Shown here in pieces: positions 9,864 through 19,113 of a stretch of 64,000 nucleotides of DNA. Where the stretch lies: positions 186,001 to 250,000 of the forward strand of contig NZ_WWCN01000005.1 in assembly GCF_009857445.1 (NCBI RefSeq), in the 5' to 3' direction. The notes under the pieces are model-generated. The model saw only the letters and a program-made list of their open reading frames with translations. It ran no database searches and was not told the DNA's origin. Within the stretch, counting starts at the first letter, position 1. Every line of letters begins with the position of its first letter. Made by a program: the position numbers and the translations under genes. This stretch comes from Duganella flavida (GTDB taxonomy: Bacteria; Pseudomonadota; Gammaproteobacteria; Burkholderiales; Burkholderiaceae_D).

Positions 9864-10334
9864 ATGGACATCAATATGTCTCTCATCGGTCAGATGATCA
9901 CCTTCGCGGTGTTGGTCTGGGTCTCGATGAAGTTCGTATTTCCATCGCTGAACGCAGCGTTGGATGAGCGTGCCAAGCGTATCGCTGATGGTCTGGCTGC
10001 GGCCGACCAAGGCCAGCAAGCAATGGTTGTCGCTGAAAAGCGCGCCACTGAAGCACTGGCCGGTGCACGCGAAGAAGCTTCGCAACGTGTTGCTGACGCT
10101 GAAAAGCGCGCGCAACTGGTCGCCGAAGAAATCAAAGCGAATGCACAAGCTGAAGCGGACCGCATTATTGCGCAAGCTAAAGCCGAAGCCGAGCAGCAAC
10201 TGGCCAAGGCGCGTGAAGCGCTGCGCGCTCAGGTGGCTGACCTGGCTGTGAAGGGCGCCGAGCAAATCCTCAAGCGCGAAGTCAACGCCTCGGCCCACGC
10301 CGAACTGTTGTCGCGCCTGGCTGTCGAGCTGTAA
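9864..10334 (+). CDS. atpF: F0F1 ATP synthase subunit b
   Basis: 156 residues. One N-terminal membrane helix (residues about 5-27) is followed by a long Ala/Glu/Lys-rich coiled coil, the peripheral stalk that holds delta and alpha3beta3 against rotation. Length and heptad-like pattern match E. coli subunit b. atpH begins 2 nt after the stop. Confidence 0.97.
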   Translation: MDINMSLIGQMITFAVLVWVSMKFVFPSLNAALDERAKRIADGLAAADQGQQAMVVAEKRATEALAGAREEASQRVADAEKRAQLVAEEIKANAQAEADRIIAQAKAEAEQQLAKAREALRAQVADLAVKGAEQILKREVNASAHAELLSRLAVEL

Positions 10335-10336
10335 TC

Positions 10337-10882
10337 ATGGCAGAAAACGCAACCGTCGCCCGTCCCTACGCGGAAGCTTTGTTCCGCGTAGCCCAAGCAG
10401 GTAAGGAATCGTTCAACCTCGCGGCGTGGTCCGAACTGGTGTCTGAATTGACCCAGATCGGTTCCCACCCCGAGGTGCAAGCATTTGCCCGCAACCCGAA
10501 AGCGTCGGCCAGCGATATCGTCGCCGCCTTCAAGGCGCTGGTGAAAACCCCAGTCAACACGGAAGCCAATAACTTCCTGACCATGCTGGTGGAAAATGGC
10601 CGTATCAGTCTGCTGCCGGAAATCGGCGCGCAATTCCTGGCGTTGAAAAACGCTGCGGAAGGTGCGGCAGACGCGGAAATCACCAGTGCCTTTGAACTGG
10701 ACGCTGCGCAAGTCAGCACCCTGATCGCAACGCTGGAAAAGAAATTCAGCCGCAAGCTGAACCCGGTAGTGACCGTGGACCCAGCCCTGATCGGTGGTGT
10801 GCGCGTGGTGGTCGGCGACGAAGTGCTGGACACTTCGGTGCGCGCCAAGCTGCAGCAAATGCGTGTTGCACTGGTCGCCTGA
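10337..10882 (+). CDS. atpH: F0F1 ATP synthase subunit delta
   Basis: 181 residues. The N-terminal helical domain ([15 protein letters not shown]) and C-terminal [26 protein letters not shown] motif are characteristic of delta/OSCP. It links subunit b to the top of the alpha-beta hexamer. It starts 2 nt after atpF and is followed by a 75-nt gap without obvious structure before atpA. Confidence 0.97.
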   Translation: MAENATVARPYAEALFRVAQAGKESFNLAAWSELVSELTQIGSHPEVQAFARNPKASASDIVAAFKALVKTPVNTEANNFLTMLVENGRISLLPEIGAQFLALKNAAEGAADAEITSAFELDAAQVSTLIATLEKKFSRKLNPVVTVDPALIGGVRVVVGDEVLDTSVRAKLQQMRVALVA

Positions 10883-10957
10883 GTTCAACCTCGGTAACCG
10901 GCTTAGAACAGATTCTTCATCTCGCGCAAGCTGAGAGAAACACTTTTAGGAGTTAGT

Positions 10958-12499
10958 ATGCAACTCAACCCATCTGAAATCAGCGAGCTGATCAAGAGCC
11001 GTATCGAAGGCCTTGATGGTGGCGCTGAAGTACGTAACCAAGGCACGGTTATTTCCGTCGCCGACGGTATCGTCCGCATTCACGGCCTGTCGGACGTGAT
11101 GCAAGGCGAGATGCTGGAATTCCCAGGCAACACCTTCGGCCTGGCCATGAATCTGGAGCGCGACTCGGTCGGTTCCGTGATTCTGGGTGCTTACGAGCAC
11201 ATCTCGGAAGGCGACACGGTCAAAACCACCGGTCGTATTCTGGAAGTGCCAGTTGGTCCAGAACTGCGTGGCCGTGTGGTCAACGCTCTGGGTCAACCAA
11301 TTGACGGCAAGGGCGCGATCGCGACCACGCTGACTTCGCCTATCGAAAAGATCGCTCCAGGCGTTATCGCCCGTGAGTCCGTCTCGCAGCCGATGCAGAC
11401 CGGTCTGAAATCGATCGACGCGATGGTACCAATTGGCCGTGGCCAGCGTGAGCTGATCATTGGCGACCGTCAAACCGGTAAATCGGCTGTTGCGGTTGAT
11501 GCGATCATCAACCAAAAAGGCCAGGGCATGACTTGCATCTACGTTGCAATCGGCCAAAAAGCTTCGACCATCAAGAACATCGTGCGCTCGCTGGAAGAGC
11601 ACGGCGCGCTGGAGTACACCATCGTTGTCGCCGCGTCGGCTTCGGAATCGGCTGCTATGCAGTACATTTCGGCCTACTCGGGTTGCACCATGGGCGAATA
11701 CTTCCGCGACCGCGGTGAAGATGCGCTGATCGTCTACGATGACTTGTCGAAACAAGCCGTTGCTTACCGTCAGATTTCCCTGCTGCTGCGCCGCCCACCA
11801 GGCCGCGAAGCTTACCCAGGTGACGTGTTCTACCTGCACAGCCGTCTGCTGGAACGCGCAGCTCGCGTGAACGCTGACTACGTGGAAGCCTTCACCAAAG
11901 GTGAAGTTAAAGGTAAAACCGGTTCCCTGACCGCGCTGCCAATTATCGAAACCCAAGCGGGTGACGTGTCGGCCTTCGTGCCAACCAACGTGATTTCGAT
12001 TACCGACGGCCAGATCTTCCTGGAAACCTCGCTGTTCAACGCTGGTATCCGTCCTGCGATTAACGCCGGTATCTCGGTATCGCGCGTGGGTGGTGCTGCT
12101 CAGACCAAGGTCATCAAAAACCTGTCGGGCGGTATCCGTACCGACTTGGCACAGTACCGTGAACTGGCTGCGTTCGCGCAGTTCGCTTCGGACCTGGACG
12201 AATCGACCCGTAAGCAGCTGGACCGCGGTGCTCGCGTGACCGAACTGTTGAAACAGAAGCAGTACTCGCCTTTGTCGATCTCCCTGATGGCCGCTTCGCT
12301 GTTCGCAGTGAACAAGGGCTACCTGGACGACGTCGAAGTCAAGAAAGTACTGTCGTTCGAAGCCGGCCTGCATGCGTACCTGAAGACCAAACAAGCTGAC
12401 CTGCTGTCGAAGATTGAATCGTCGAAGCAACTGGACAAAGACGGCGAAGCCGCCCTGTCCGCTGCCATCGCCGACTTCAAGAAATCCGGCGCATTTTAA
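10958..12499 (+). CDS. atpA: F0F1 ATP synthase subunit alpha
   Basis: 513 residues, standard length. The P-loop GDRQTGKS is at residues 169-176. The arginine finger region [11 protein letters not shown] and the conserved [25 protein letters not shown] block (written in part: [12 protein letters not shown]) are intact. It forms the non-catalytic sites of the F1 hexamer. A TTAGGAGTTAG ribosome site precedes the ATG. A strong hairpin follows it in the gap before atpG. Confidence 0.98.
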   Translation: MQLNPSEISELIKSRIEGLDGGAEVRNQGTVISVADGIVRIHGLSDVMQGEMLEFPGNTFGLAMNLERDSVGSVILGAYEHISEGDTVKTTGRILEVPVGPELRGRVVNALGQPIDGKGAIATTLTSPIEKIAPGVIARESVSQPMQTGLKSIDAMVPIGRGQRELIIGDRQTGKSAVAVDAIINQKGQGMTCIYVAIGQKASTIKNIVRSLEEHGALEYTIVVAASASESAAMQYISAYSGCTMGEYFRDRGEDALIVYDDLSKQAVAYRQISLLLRRPPGREAYPGDVFYLHSRLLERAARVNADYVEAFTKGEVKGKTGSLTALPIIETQAGDVSAFVPTNVISITDGQIFLETSLFNAGIRPAINAGISVSRVGGAAQTKVIKNLSGGIRTDLAQYRELAAFAQFASDLDESTRKQLDRGARVTELLKQKQYSPLSISLMAASLFAVNKGYLDDVEVKKVLSFEAGLHAYLKTKQADLLSKIESSKQLDKDGEAALSAAIADFKKSGAF

Positions 12500-12507
12500 G
12501 TTAGCTT

Positions 12508-12535
12508 GGCGCTCCGGTTTTCAACCTGGAGCGCC
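12508..12535 (+). other. Intercistronic hairpin between atpA and atpG
   Basis: GGCGCTCC-GGTT, a three-base loop, then AACC-T-GGAGCGCC: a 12-bp stem with one bulged T and no following T-run. It is not a terminator by itself; it could stabilise the upstream message or be a processing site. The atpG ribosome site lies 10 nt past it. Confidence 0.8.
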
Positions 12536-12560
12536 TTCAGCGCAGAAGGAGTAAGGACTC

Positions 12561-13436
12561 ATGGCAGTAGGCAAAGAGATACGTGGCAAGATCAAAAGCG
12601 TAGAAAATACGAAGAAGATCACCAAGGCGATGGAAATGGTCGCCGCATCGAAAATGCGCAAAGCGCAGGATCGCATGCGCGCCGCCCGTCCCTACAGTGA
12701 GAAGATTCGCAACATCGCTGCTAATCTGGCTAACGCAAACCCAGAGTACACGCACCCGTTCCTGGCGGATGAAGCCAAGGAAACGGCCAAAGCAATTGGT
12801 TTCATCGTTGTGACGACCGATAAAGGTCTGTGCGGCGGCATGAATACCAACGTGCTGCGTCTGGTGACGAACAAATCGCGCGAGCTGGAAGCAGCCGGCA
12901 ACAAGATTGCTGCCGTTGCGATTGGTAATAAAGGTTTGGGCTTCCTGAACCGCACCGGTGTCCCGGTGGTTGCGCAAGTGACCCAAATCGGCGACACCCC
13001 GCACCTGGAAAAACTGATCGGTCCGGTCAAAGTCATGCTGGAAAAGTTCCAGAATGGCGAAGTGGACGCGGTTTACCTGTGCTACACCAAGTTCATCAAC
13101 ACGATGAAGCAGGAGCCAGTAGTTGAACAACTGCTGCCACTGCCACCTGCGAAGAAGCAGGCCGATGAAGGTAATCACAACTGGGATTACATCTACGAGC
13201 CAGACGCAGCGACCGTGATCGATGAACTGCTGGAGCGCTATGTTGAAGCGCTGGTGTACCAGTCGGTAGCGGAAAACCTGGCGTCCGAGCAATCGGCGCG
13301 TATGGTGGCGATGAAGGCGGCAAGCGACAACGCAGGTAGTGTGATCGGCGAACTGAAGCTGATCTACAACAAAACCCGCCAAGCTGCGATTACCAAAGAA
13401 CTCTCCGAAATCGTCGCCGGTGCGGCAGCGGTTTAA
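12561..13436 (+). CDS. atpG: F0F1 ATP synthase subunit gamma
   Basis: 291 residues, typical for proteobacterial gamma. The N-terminal rotor helix ([32 protein letters not shown] region) and the C-terminal helix ([19 protein letters not shown]) that form the rotating coiled coil are intact, as is the [11 protein letters not shown] motif. It precedes atpD by 30 nt. Confidence 0.98.
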   Translation: MAVGKEIRGKIKSVENTKKITKAMEMVAASKMRKAQDRMRAARPYSEKIRNIAANLANANPEYTHPFLADEAKETAKAIGFIVVTTDKGLCGGMNTNVLRLVTNKSRELEAAGNKIAAVAIGNKGLGFLNRTGVPVVAQVTQIGDTPHLEKLIGPVKVMLEKFQNGEVDAVYLCYTKFINTMKQEPVVEQLLPLPPAKKQADEGNHNWDYIYEPDAATVIDELLERYVEALVYQSVAENLASEQSARMVAMKAASDNAGSVIGELKLIYNKTRQAAITKELSEIVAGAAAV

Positions 13437-14867
<1,431 letters not shown>

Positions 14868-14881
14868 TCAGTTGAGTTGTC

Positions 14882-14905
14882 CGGTCCCATCGTGAGGTGG
14901 GACCG
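14882..14905 (+). other. Intercistronic hairpin between atpD and atpC
   Basis: CGGTCCCA, eight-base loop, TGGGACCG: a perfect 8-bp stem without a T-run, about 20 nt before the atpC ATG. It could reduce atpC expression or mark an RNA processing point. Confidence 0.75.
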
Positions 14906-14925
14906 TTCTACCCGATAGGACACAC

Positions 14926-15354
14926 ATGGCAAACACTATTCACGTTGACGTGGTTTCGGCAGAGGAGTTGATCTACTCTGGCGAAGCTGAATTCGTCGCG
15001 TTGCCGGGTGAGCAGGGCGAGCTGGGTATCTACCCGAAGCACACGCCGCTGATTACCCGCATTCGTCCGGGCGCGGTGCGCATCCAGGTTCCAGGCCAAG
15101 CTGAAGAAGAGTTCGTCTTCGTCGCAGGTGGTCTGCTGGAAGTGCAACCAGGCGCAGTGACGGTGCTGGCAGATACCGCAATTCGCGGCAAGGATCTGGA
15201 CGAAGCCAAAGCAACGGCCGCCAAGAAACGTGCTGAAGAAGCGCTGGCCAACAACAGCTCCGGCATCGACTACGCGAAAGCGCAAGCCGAACTGGCAGCC
15301 GCCATCGGCCAGCTGGCAGCGATCGCCAAACTGCGTTCGGTCGCCAAGCACTAA
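14926..15354 (+). CDS. atpC: F0F1 ATP synthase subunit epsilon
   Basis: 142 residues. The N-terminal beta-sandwich (ESEL-type [24 protein letters not shown]) and the C-terminal two-helix inhibitory hairpin rich in Ala/Lys are both present. It is the last subunit in the operon and is followed by a strong terminator. Confidence 0.97.
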   Translation: MANTIHVDVVSAEELIYSGEAEFVALPGEQGELGIYPKHTPLITRIRPGAVRIQVPGQAEEEFVFVAGGLLEVQPGAVTVLADTAIRGKDLDEAKATAAKKRAEEALANNSSGIDYAKAQAELAAAIGQLAAIAKLRSVAKH

Positions 15355-15378
15355 GCAACGCTACAAGCAACACCCCAA

Positions 15379-15405
15379 AAAAGGCAGCCTCGGCTGCCTT
15401 TTTTT
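15379..15405 (+). terminator. Terminator of the atp operon
   Basis: GGCAGCC, two-base loop TC, GGCTGCC, then seven T; the stem is lengthened by A-T pairs from the flanking A-run. Confidence 0.92.
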
Positions 15406-15489
15406 ACGTCTGGACTTTGTGACAGCGGCCACAGCTGGAGAAAAAGGGCGGGCCTATAATCGGCGTCTGTTTAATCAAAAAATAACAAG

Positions 15490-16677
15490 ATGAACCGTGC
15501 GCTGCTGACTATTTTTTCCACCGTCGTGCTGAGTGCGATTGGCATTGGGCTGACCATGCCGATTATTCCGCAGTTGATGCGCGACGTTGGCCATACCGCA
15601 GAGCTGGGTTGGCGCTTTGGTGCGTTCACCGGCTTGTATGCGCTGATGCAGTTTATTTTCTCACCGATGCTCGGCATGCTCAGTGACCGCTATGGCCGCC
15701 GTCCGATTTTGCTGCTGTCCTTGGCGGGCGCGGTGGTCGATTATATTTTCATGGCGATCGCGCCCTCGTTGTCGCTACTGTTTGTTGGCCGCGCGATTGC
15801 AGGCATTACCGGCGCCAGCATGGCGGTTACCTCGGCCTACATTGCGGACGTGACGCCCGAAGACCAGCGCTCGCGCCGCTATGGCCAGCTGGGTGCCTGC
15901 TTCGGTATCGGTTTCATTATCGGCCCAGTGCTTGGCGGTCTGTTAGGCGCGTATTGTGTAAGGGCGCCGTTCCTGGCGGCCGCCGCCATGAATGCGCTCA
16001 ATCTACTGCTGACCTTATGGCTTGTGAAGGAATCGCACACTCGCAAGGATGATGCCGCGCCGGCTGAGCGTATCAGCTTCAATCCCTTGGCAAACCTGCG
16101 CTGGGCCGCCAGTTTCAAGGCGCTGCTGCCGCTGATTGGCGCCTACGTGGTGCTGGTGTTGGTGGGCGAAATCGGCGGCACGATCTGGGTGCTGTACGGG
16201 GAAGACAAGTTCGCCTGGGATGCGTTGACCATCGGCCTGTCGCTGGCTGGCTTCGGCGCCTTCCACGCGCTGGCGCAGGCCTTTGTCGCCGGGCCAATTG
16301 CCGAACGCTGGGGCGAGCGCGCTGCACTGCTCATCGGTATTGTTTCTGATGGTACGGCGTATGTGATCCTGGCGTTGACCACGCACGGCTGGGTGGCGTT
16401 CGCTTTGATGCCGCTGTTCTGCCTGGGTGGCATCGGTGCACCCGCCTTGCAATCGCTGGTATCCGGCCGCGTTGGCTCGGATCAGCAAGGCAAACTGCAA
16501 GGCGTACTGGCCAGCACGGCTAGCCTGGCATCGGTGATTGGACCGGTGGGCATCAGCACCATCTACTTCGCTTCGCGTGGCAGCTTCCCCGGCCTGGTCT
16601 GGCTGATCGGCGCCAGCCTGTATCTGCTGTGCCTGCCGGTGTTGATAGGAAAACCTACACCGGCTGTGAGCGTTTAA
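15490..16677 (+). CDS. MFS efflux transporter, TetA/drug:H+ antiporter-1 type
   Basis: 395 residues with twelve membrane helices. The loop 2-3 motif A reads GMLSDRYGRRPILLLS and the fifth-helix antiporter motif C region reads GIGFIIGPVLGG. Overall layout resembles class A/B tetracycline efflux proteins, but resistance cannot be inferred from similarity alone in an environmental chromosome. A TATAAT lies at 15455-15460. The stop overlaps the stop of the convergent AraC gene in a shared TTAA. Confidence 0.85.
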   Translation: MNRALLTIFSTVVLSAIGIGLTMPIIPQLMRDVGHTAELGWRFGAFTGLYALMQFIFSPMLGMLSDRYGRRPILLLSLAGAVVDYIFMAIAPSLSLLFVGRAIAGITGASMAVTSAYIADVTPEDQRSRRYGQLGACFGIGFIIGPVLGGLLGAYCVRAPFLAAAAMNALNLLLTLWLVKESHTRKDDAAPAERISFNPLANLRWAASFKALLPLIGAYVVLVLVGEIGGTIWVLYGEDKFAWDALTIGLSLAGFGAFHALAQAFVAGPIAERWGERAALLIGIVSDGTAYVILALTTHGWVAFALMPLFCLGGIGAPALQSLVSGRVGSDQQGKLQGVLASTASLASVIGPVGISTIYFASRGSFPGLVWLIGASLYLLCLPVLIGKPTPAVSV

Positions 16678-17492
16678 CTCTCTTTGCAACTGCGGCGGTA
16701 GTCGGCCGGTGGCTTGCCGATGAGTTTTTCAAAGTCGGTGGTGAAGTGGGCCTGGTCGTAGTAGCCGAGTTGTTGGGCCAGCGCGGCGAGGTCGATCGGG
16801 CTGCCTTTGGCCAGCAGATCGGCAGCGTCCAGTAGGCGGTTGCGGCGGATCACCCACTTGGGACTGGCGCCGATGTAGTCCTTGAATAGCAGCTGCAGGC
16901 GGCGCACGCTGAGGTCCACATGCTCGGCCAGCTCCTGTACCTGCGTAATTTCGCGATGGTGCTGGATCGCTTCCAGTATCGACGCGATGCGCGCGGTTTC
17001 GGGATCGACTGCGGGTAGGGCGGTGCGCAGGACGGCGCTGGCGGCGGCGACCATGCCGGCGTCGTCCGGCGCATCCAGCACGCTGCGTTCGGCGGCCGCG
17101 TCATCGCATTCAAACACGGCCGATAGTTGTAGCTCGCGGTCGGTGATCGATTGCACCTCGGCCTTCAGGAAACCGCGAAACGCGCCCGGACGGAAGCTGG
17201 CGCCCAGCACGCGGCCGGTGCCGCGCAGCGTGTATTCAAAGCCGCCCGTCATCACGCCGAACACGGCGGTGCGGCCCTCATCGAAGACCACATGGATGGC
17301 ATGCCGGGGCAGGGTGCGCTGTACGTGTGTCACGCCGTCCGGCAACGACCACGCCACCAGCCAGAAGTGTTCAACGAACGGCGCCAGATCCTCAGCAGGC
17401 AGGTAGCGCTCCAGCCGGAAGACCTTTTCCCCAGCCATTGGATTGACCACACCGCGGGTCGGACGAGGTACACTTTGAAGCGTTGTCATCAT
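16674..17492 (-). CDS. AraC-family transcriptional regulator (DUF6597-type N-terminus)
   Basis: 272 residues. The C-terminal 100 residues hold the two helix-turn-helix motifs of AraC proteins (LAEHVDLSVRRLQLLFKDYIGASP and LAALAQQLGYYDQAHFTTDFEKLIGKPPADYRR, quoted in part). The N-terminal half (VEHFWLVAWSLPDG, HVVFDEGRTAVFGVMTGGFE) resembles the domain found in AraC proteins that sense small hydrophobic ligands. It converges on the MFS gene and diverges from the GST gene over a 75-bp gap containing a direct repeat, so either neighbour may be its target. Start at 17492 or 17489 (tandem ATG). Confidence 0.85.
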   Translation of the reverse strand: MMTTLQSVPRPTRGVVNPMAGEKVFRLERYLPAEDLAPFVEHFWLVAWSLPDGVTHVQRTLPRHAIHVVFDEGRTAVFGVMTGGFEYTLRGTGRVLGASFRPGAFRGFLKAEVQSITDRELQLSAVFECDDAAAERSVLDAPDDAGMVAAASAVLRTALPAVDPETARIASILEAIQHHREITQVQELAEHVDLSVRRLQLLFKDYIGASPKWVIRRNRLLDAADLLAKGSPIDLAALAQQLGYYDQAHFTTDFEKLIGKPPADYRRSCKES

Positions 17493-17498
17493 GCGTTC

Positions 17499-17548
17499 GC
17501 GTTTTTACAAGACCGTCATCTTAGCAAGAGTTATCGTGCGTTTTTCAC
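17499..17548. promoter_or_regulatory. Direct repeat in the AraC-GST divergent gap
   Basis: GCGTTTTTACA (17499-17509) and GCGTTTTTCAC (17538-17548) share GCGTTTTT in the same orientation, 39 bp apart. Direct repeats of this size are typical AraC-type operators, but the spacing is longer than the usual 21 bp. Confidence 0.35.
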
Positions 17549-17567
17549 CCATCTCCAGGAGAAATTC

Positions 17568-18197
17568 ATGGCGCCGCAACTGACCTTGTACCACTGCCCG
17601 CACTCCCGCTCCACCGGCGTGCTGACCTTGCTGGAAGAACTGCACGCTCCTTACGAGCTGCATGTAATGAACATGAAAAAAGGCGAGAACCGCGCTGCGG
17701 ATTACCTCGCCGTCAACCCGATGGGCAAGGTGCCCGCCATTCGCCACGGCGATGCAGTGGTCACCGAGCAAGTGGCCATCTACCTCTATCTCGCCGACTT
17801 GTTCCCGAACGCGAAACTGGCGCCGCCGCTGGGCGATCCACAGCGCGGCCCCTACCTGCGCTGGATGGCGTTCTACGGCAGCTGTTTCGAGCCAGCCATG
17901 TTGGACCAGTGGATGAAGAACAAGCCGATCGACAAAACCGCCTGCCACTACGGCGACTATGACACCATGTTCAACACGTTGATCGAGCAGTTGTCCAAGG
18001 GCCCGTACCTGCTGGGCGAGCAGTTCACCGCGCTGGATGTGTTGTGGAGCACGGCGTTTGGCTGGATGACGCTATTCGGCCTGCTGCCGAAACTGCCCGT
18101 GATCGAGCAGTACCTGGAACGCGTGCAGAGCCGGCCAGCCGCCATCGCCGCGCGCGAAAAAGATGCGGCGCTGGCTGCCGAGCAGGCGGCGGCTTAG
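17568..18197 (+). CDS. Glutathione S-transferase family protein
   Basis: 209 residues: thioredoxin-like N-terminal domain (residues 1-80) with LYHCPHSRSTGVLTLLEEL and the cis-proline MGKVPAI motif, followed by the GSH-contacting residues in VTEQVAIYLYLADLFP and an all-helical C-terminal domain. It is a cytosolic GSH-conjugating or peroxidase-type enzyme. The ATG at 17568 is preferred over longer in-frame starts because CCAGGAGAAATTC precedes it. The stop overlaps that of the convergent VOC gene by 4 nt. Confidence 0.9.
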   Translation: MAPQLTLYHCPHSRSTGVLTLLEELHAPYELHVMNMKKGENRAADYLAVNPMGKVPAIRHGDAVVTEQVAIYLYLADLFPNAKLAPPLGDPQRGPYLRWMAFYGSCFEPAMLDQWMKNKPIDKTACHYGDYDTMFNTLIEQLSKGPYLLGEQFTALDVLWSTAFGWMTLFGLLPKLPVIEQYLERVQSRPAAIAAREKDAALAAEQAAA

Positions 18198-18559
18198 CGC
18201 TTCTCTTCCATCACCGCCAGTAAGTGACCGTCCGGATCGCGGAAGAAGCCCATCCACAATTCGTGGTCGGGCATCTTGGCGATCAGGTGCGGCTCACTTT
18301 CAAATGCCACGCCTTTGGCTTGCAGGTCGGCGGCCACGGTCTCGATCTGCTCGACCTTGAAGTAGTGGCACACACCGGTCCCGGCCTCGATCTTGTCCTT
18401 ACCGCCTTCCAGCATCAGTCGCACGCCGCCGCAGTTGAAGAACACCAGGTCGCCGTACCGGAACAGCTTGGGCAAACCCAGCGCCTCGCCGTAAAACTGT
18501 TCGGCGCGGTCGGTGCTGGTGACGGGGAGGGCGATCTGCCCGAGTGTCGACAATCCCAT
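18194..18559 (-). CDS. VOC (glyoxalase/bleomycin-resistance fold) protein
   Basis: 121 residues with two beta-alpha-beta-beta-beta units of the vicinal oxygen chelate fold: LPVTSTDRAEQFYGEALGL at the start, VRLMLEGG mid-way, and the C-terminal FFRDPDGHLLAVMEE. VOC members include glyoxalase I, dioxygenases and antibiotic-binding proteins; the metal-ligand set is too variable to pick one. It starts 9 bp beyond the speD stop, so it may be the last gene of the leftward DUF350-SPFH-DUF4178-speD operon or simply its neighbour. Confidence 0.8.
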   Translation of the reverse strand: MGLSTLGQIALPVTSTDRAEQFYGEALGLPKLFRYGDLVFFNCGGVRLMLEGGKDKIEAGTGVCHYFKVEQIETVAADLQAKGVAFESEPHLIAKMPDHELWMGFFRDPDGHLLAVMEEKR

Positions 18560-18568
18560 AATGGCTCC

Positions 18569-18934
18569 TTATGGCGGCCCGCGCCGTGCGGTGTGGATGT
18601 GTGTGGCTTCAGGCTGCAAGGCCTGTTTGATGAGAGCAAGCGCTAACTCCGGCTGCGCGCTGCCGCACATGAAGATGTCGGCGGCGGCGAAGCCGCATTC
18701 CGGCCAGGTGTGGATGGTGATGTGCGATTCGGCCAGCAGCACCACGCCGGTCACGCCTAGTCCTTCGCCGAAAGCGTGGAAGTGGCTGAACAGCACGCGG
18801 GCGTCAGCAGCCCGCGCGGCGTCGCGCAGCAGCAGTTCCAGCGTCGCGCAATCGCTCAATTTTTCAGCAGCGATGCCACTCAGGTCGGCCAGCACGTGGG
18901 TGCCCGATGGTGCGTGTATCGGTGCGTGAATCAT
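18569..18934 (-). CDS. speD: S-adenosylmethionine decarboxylase proenzyme (class 1B)
   Basis: 121 residues. The self-cleavage site is E69-S70 in LLAESHITIHTWPE; S70 becomes the pyruvoyl cofactor. H75 and C90 (in DIFMCG) match the processing and catalytic residues of the Thermotoga/Bacillus-type enzyme. It makes decarboxylated SAM, the aminopropyl donor for spermidine. The ATG at 18934 overlaps the stop of the preceding 60-residue gene (ATGA), so it is translationally coupled to a membrane-protein operon instead of to a normal speE. An aminopropyltransferase-like gene stands in the divergent arm at 22067. Confidence 0.93.
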   Translation of the reverse strand: MIHAPIHAPSGTHVLADLSGIAAEKLSDCATLELLLRDAARAADARVLFSHFHAFGEGLGVTGVVLLAESHITIHTWPECGFAAADIFMCGSAQPELALALIKQALQPEATHIHTARRGPP

Positions 18935-19113
18935 TTGTGGCCTCCACCGCCTGAACCGCCGCCCCAGCTGCCGCCACCACCGCCGGTGTTGGAACTCCAC
19001 GTGCTGCCGCGATAGGCACTGCCTCCCGAACCGCCGCCGCCGGCCATGCGCAGCCAGCTGCTGCCCGACGTCAGGAGCGTGACGATGATCGCGTAGATGA
19101 AAAATTTACTCAT
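18931..19113 (-). CDS. Small membrane-anchored glycine/serine-rich protein
   Basis: 60 residues. Residues 1-22 form a signal or membrane segment (MSKFFIYAIIVTLLTSGSSW); the rest is low-complexity Gly/Ser/Trp ending in GGGGHK, with no catalytic residues. It overlaps the DUF4178 gene upstream (stop of that gene at 19110-19112, start here at 19113) and speD downstream, both by 4 nt, which argues that it is really translated. Small Gly-rich anchored proteins occur near SPFH/DUF4178 genes in other bacteria, but I do not recognise a named family. Confidence 0.7.
   Translation of the reverse strand: MSKFFIYAIIVTLLTSGSSWLRMAGGGGSGGSAYRGSTWSSNTGGGGGSWGGGSGGGGHK

Noticed and set aside
15490..16677. 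MFS gene as a true tetracycline-resistance determinant.
   Set aside because: Family similarity only; no mobile context and an AraC instead of TetR neighbour.
18994..19003. CACGTG-like sequence (CTCCACGTGCTG) as a third parS.
   Set aside because: Only the central hexamer agrees; outer bases do not fit the consensus and it lies in a coding repeat.
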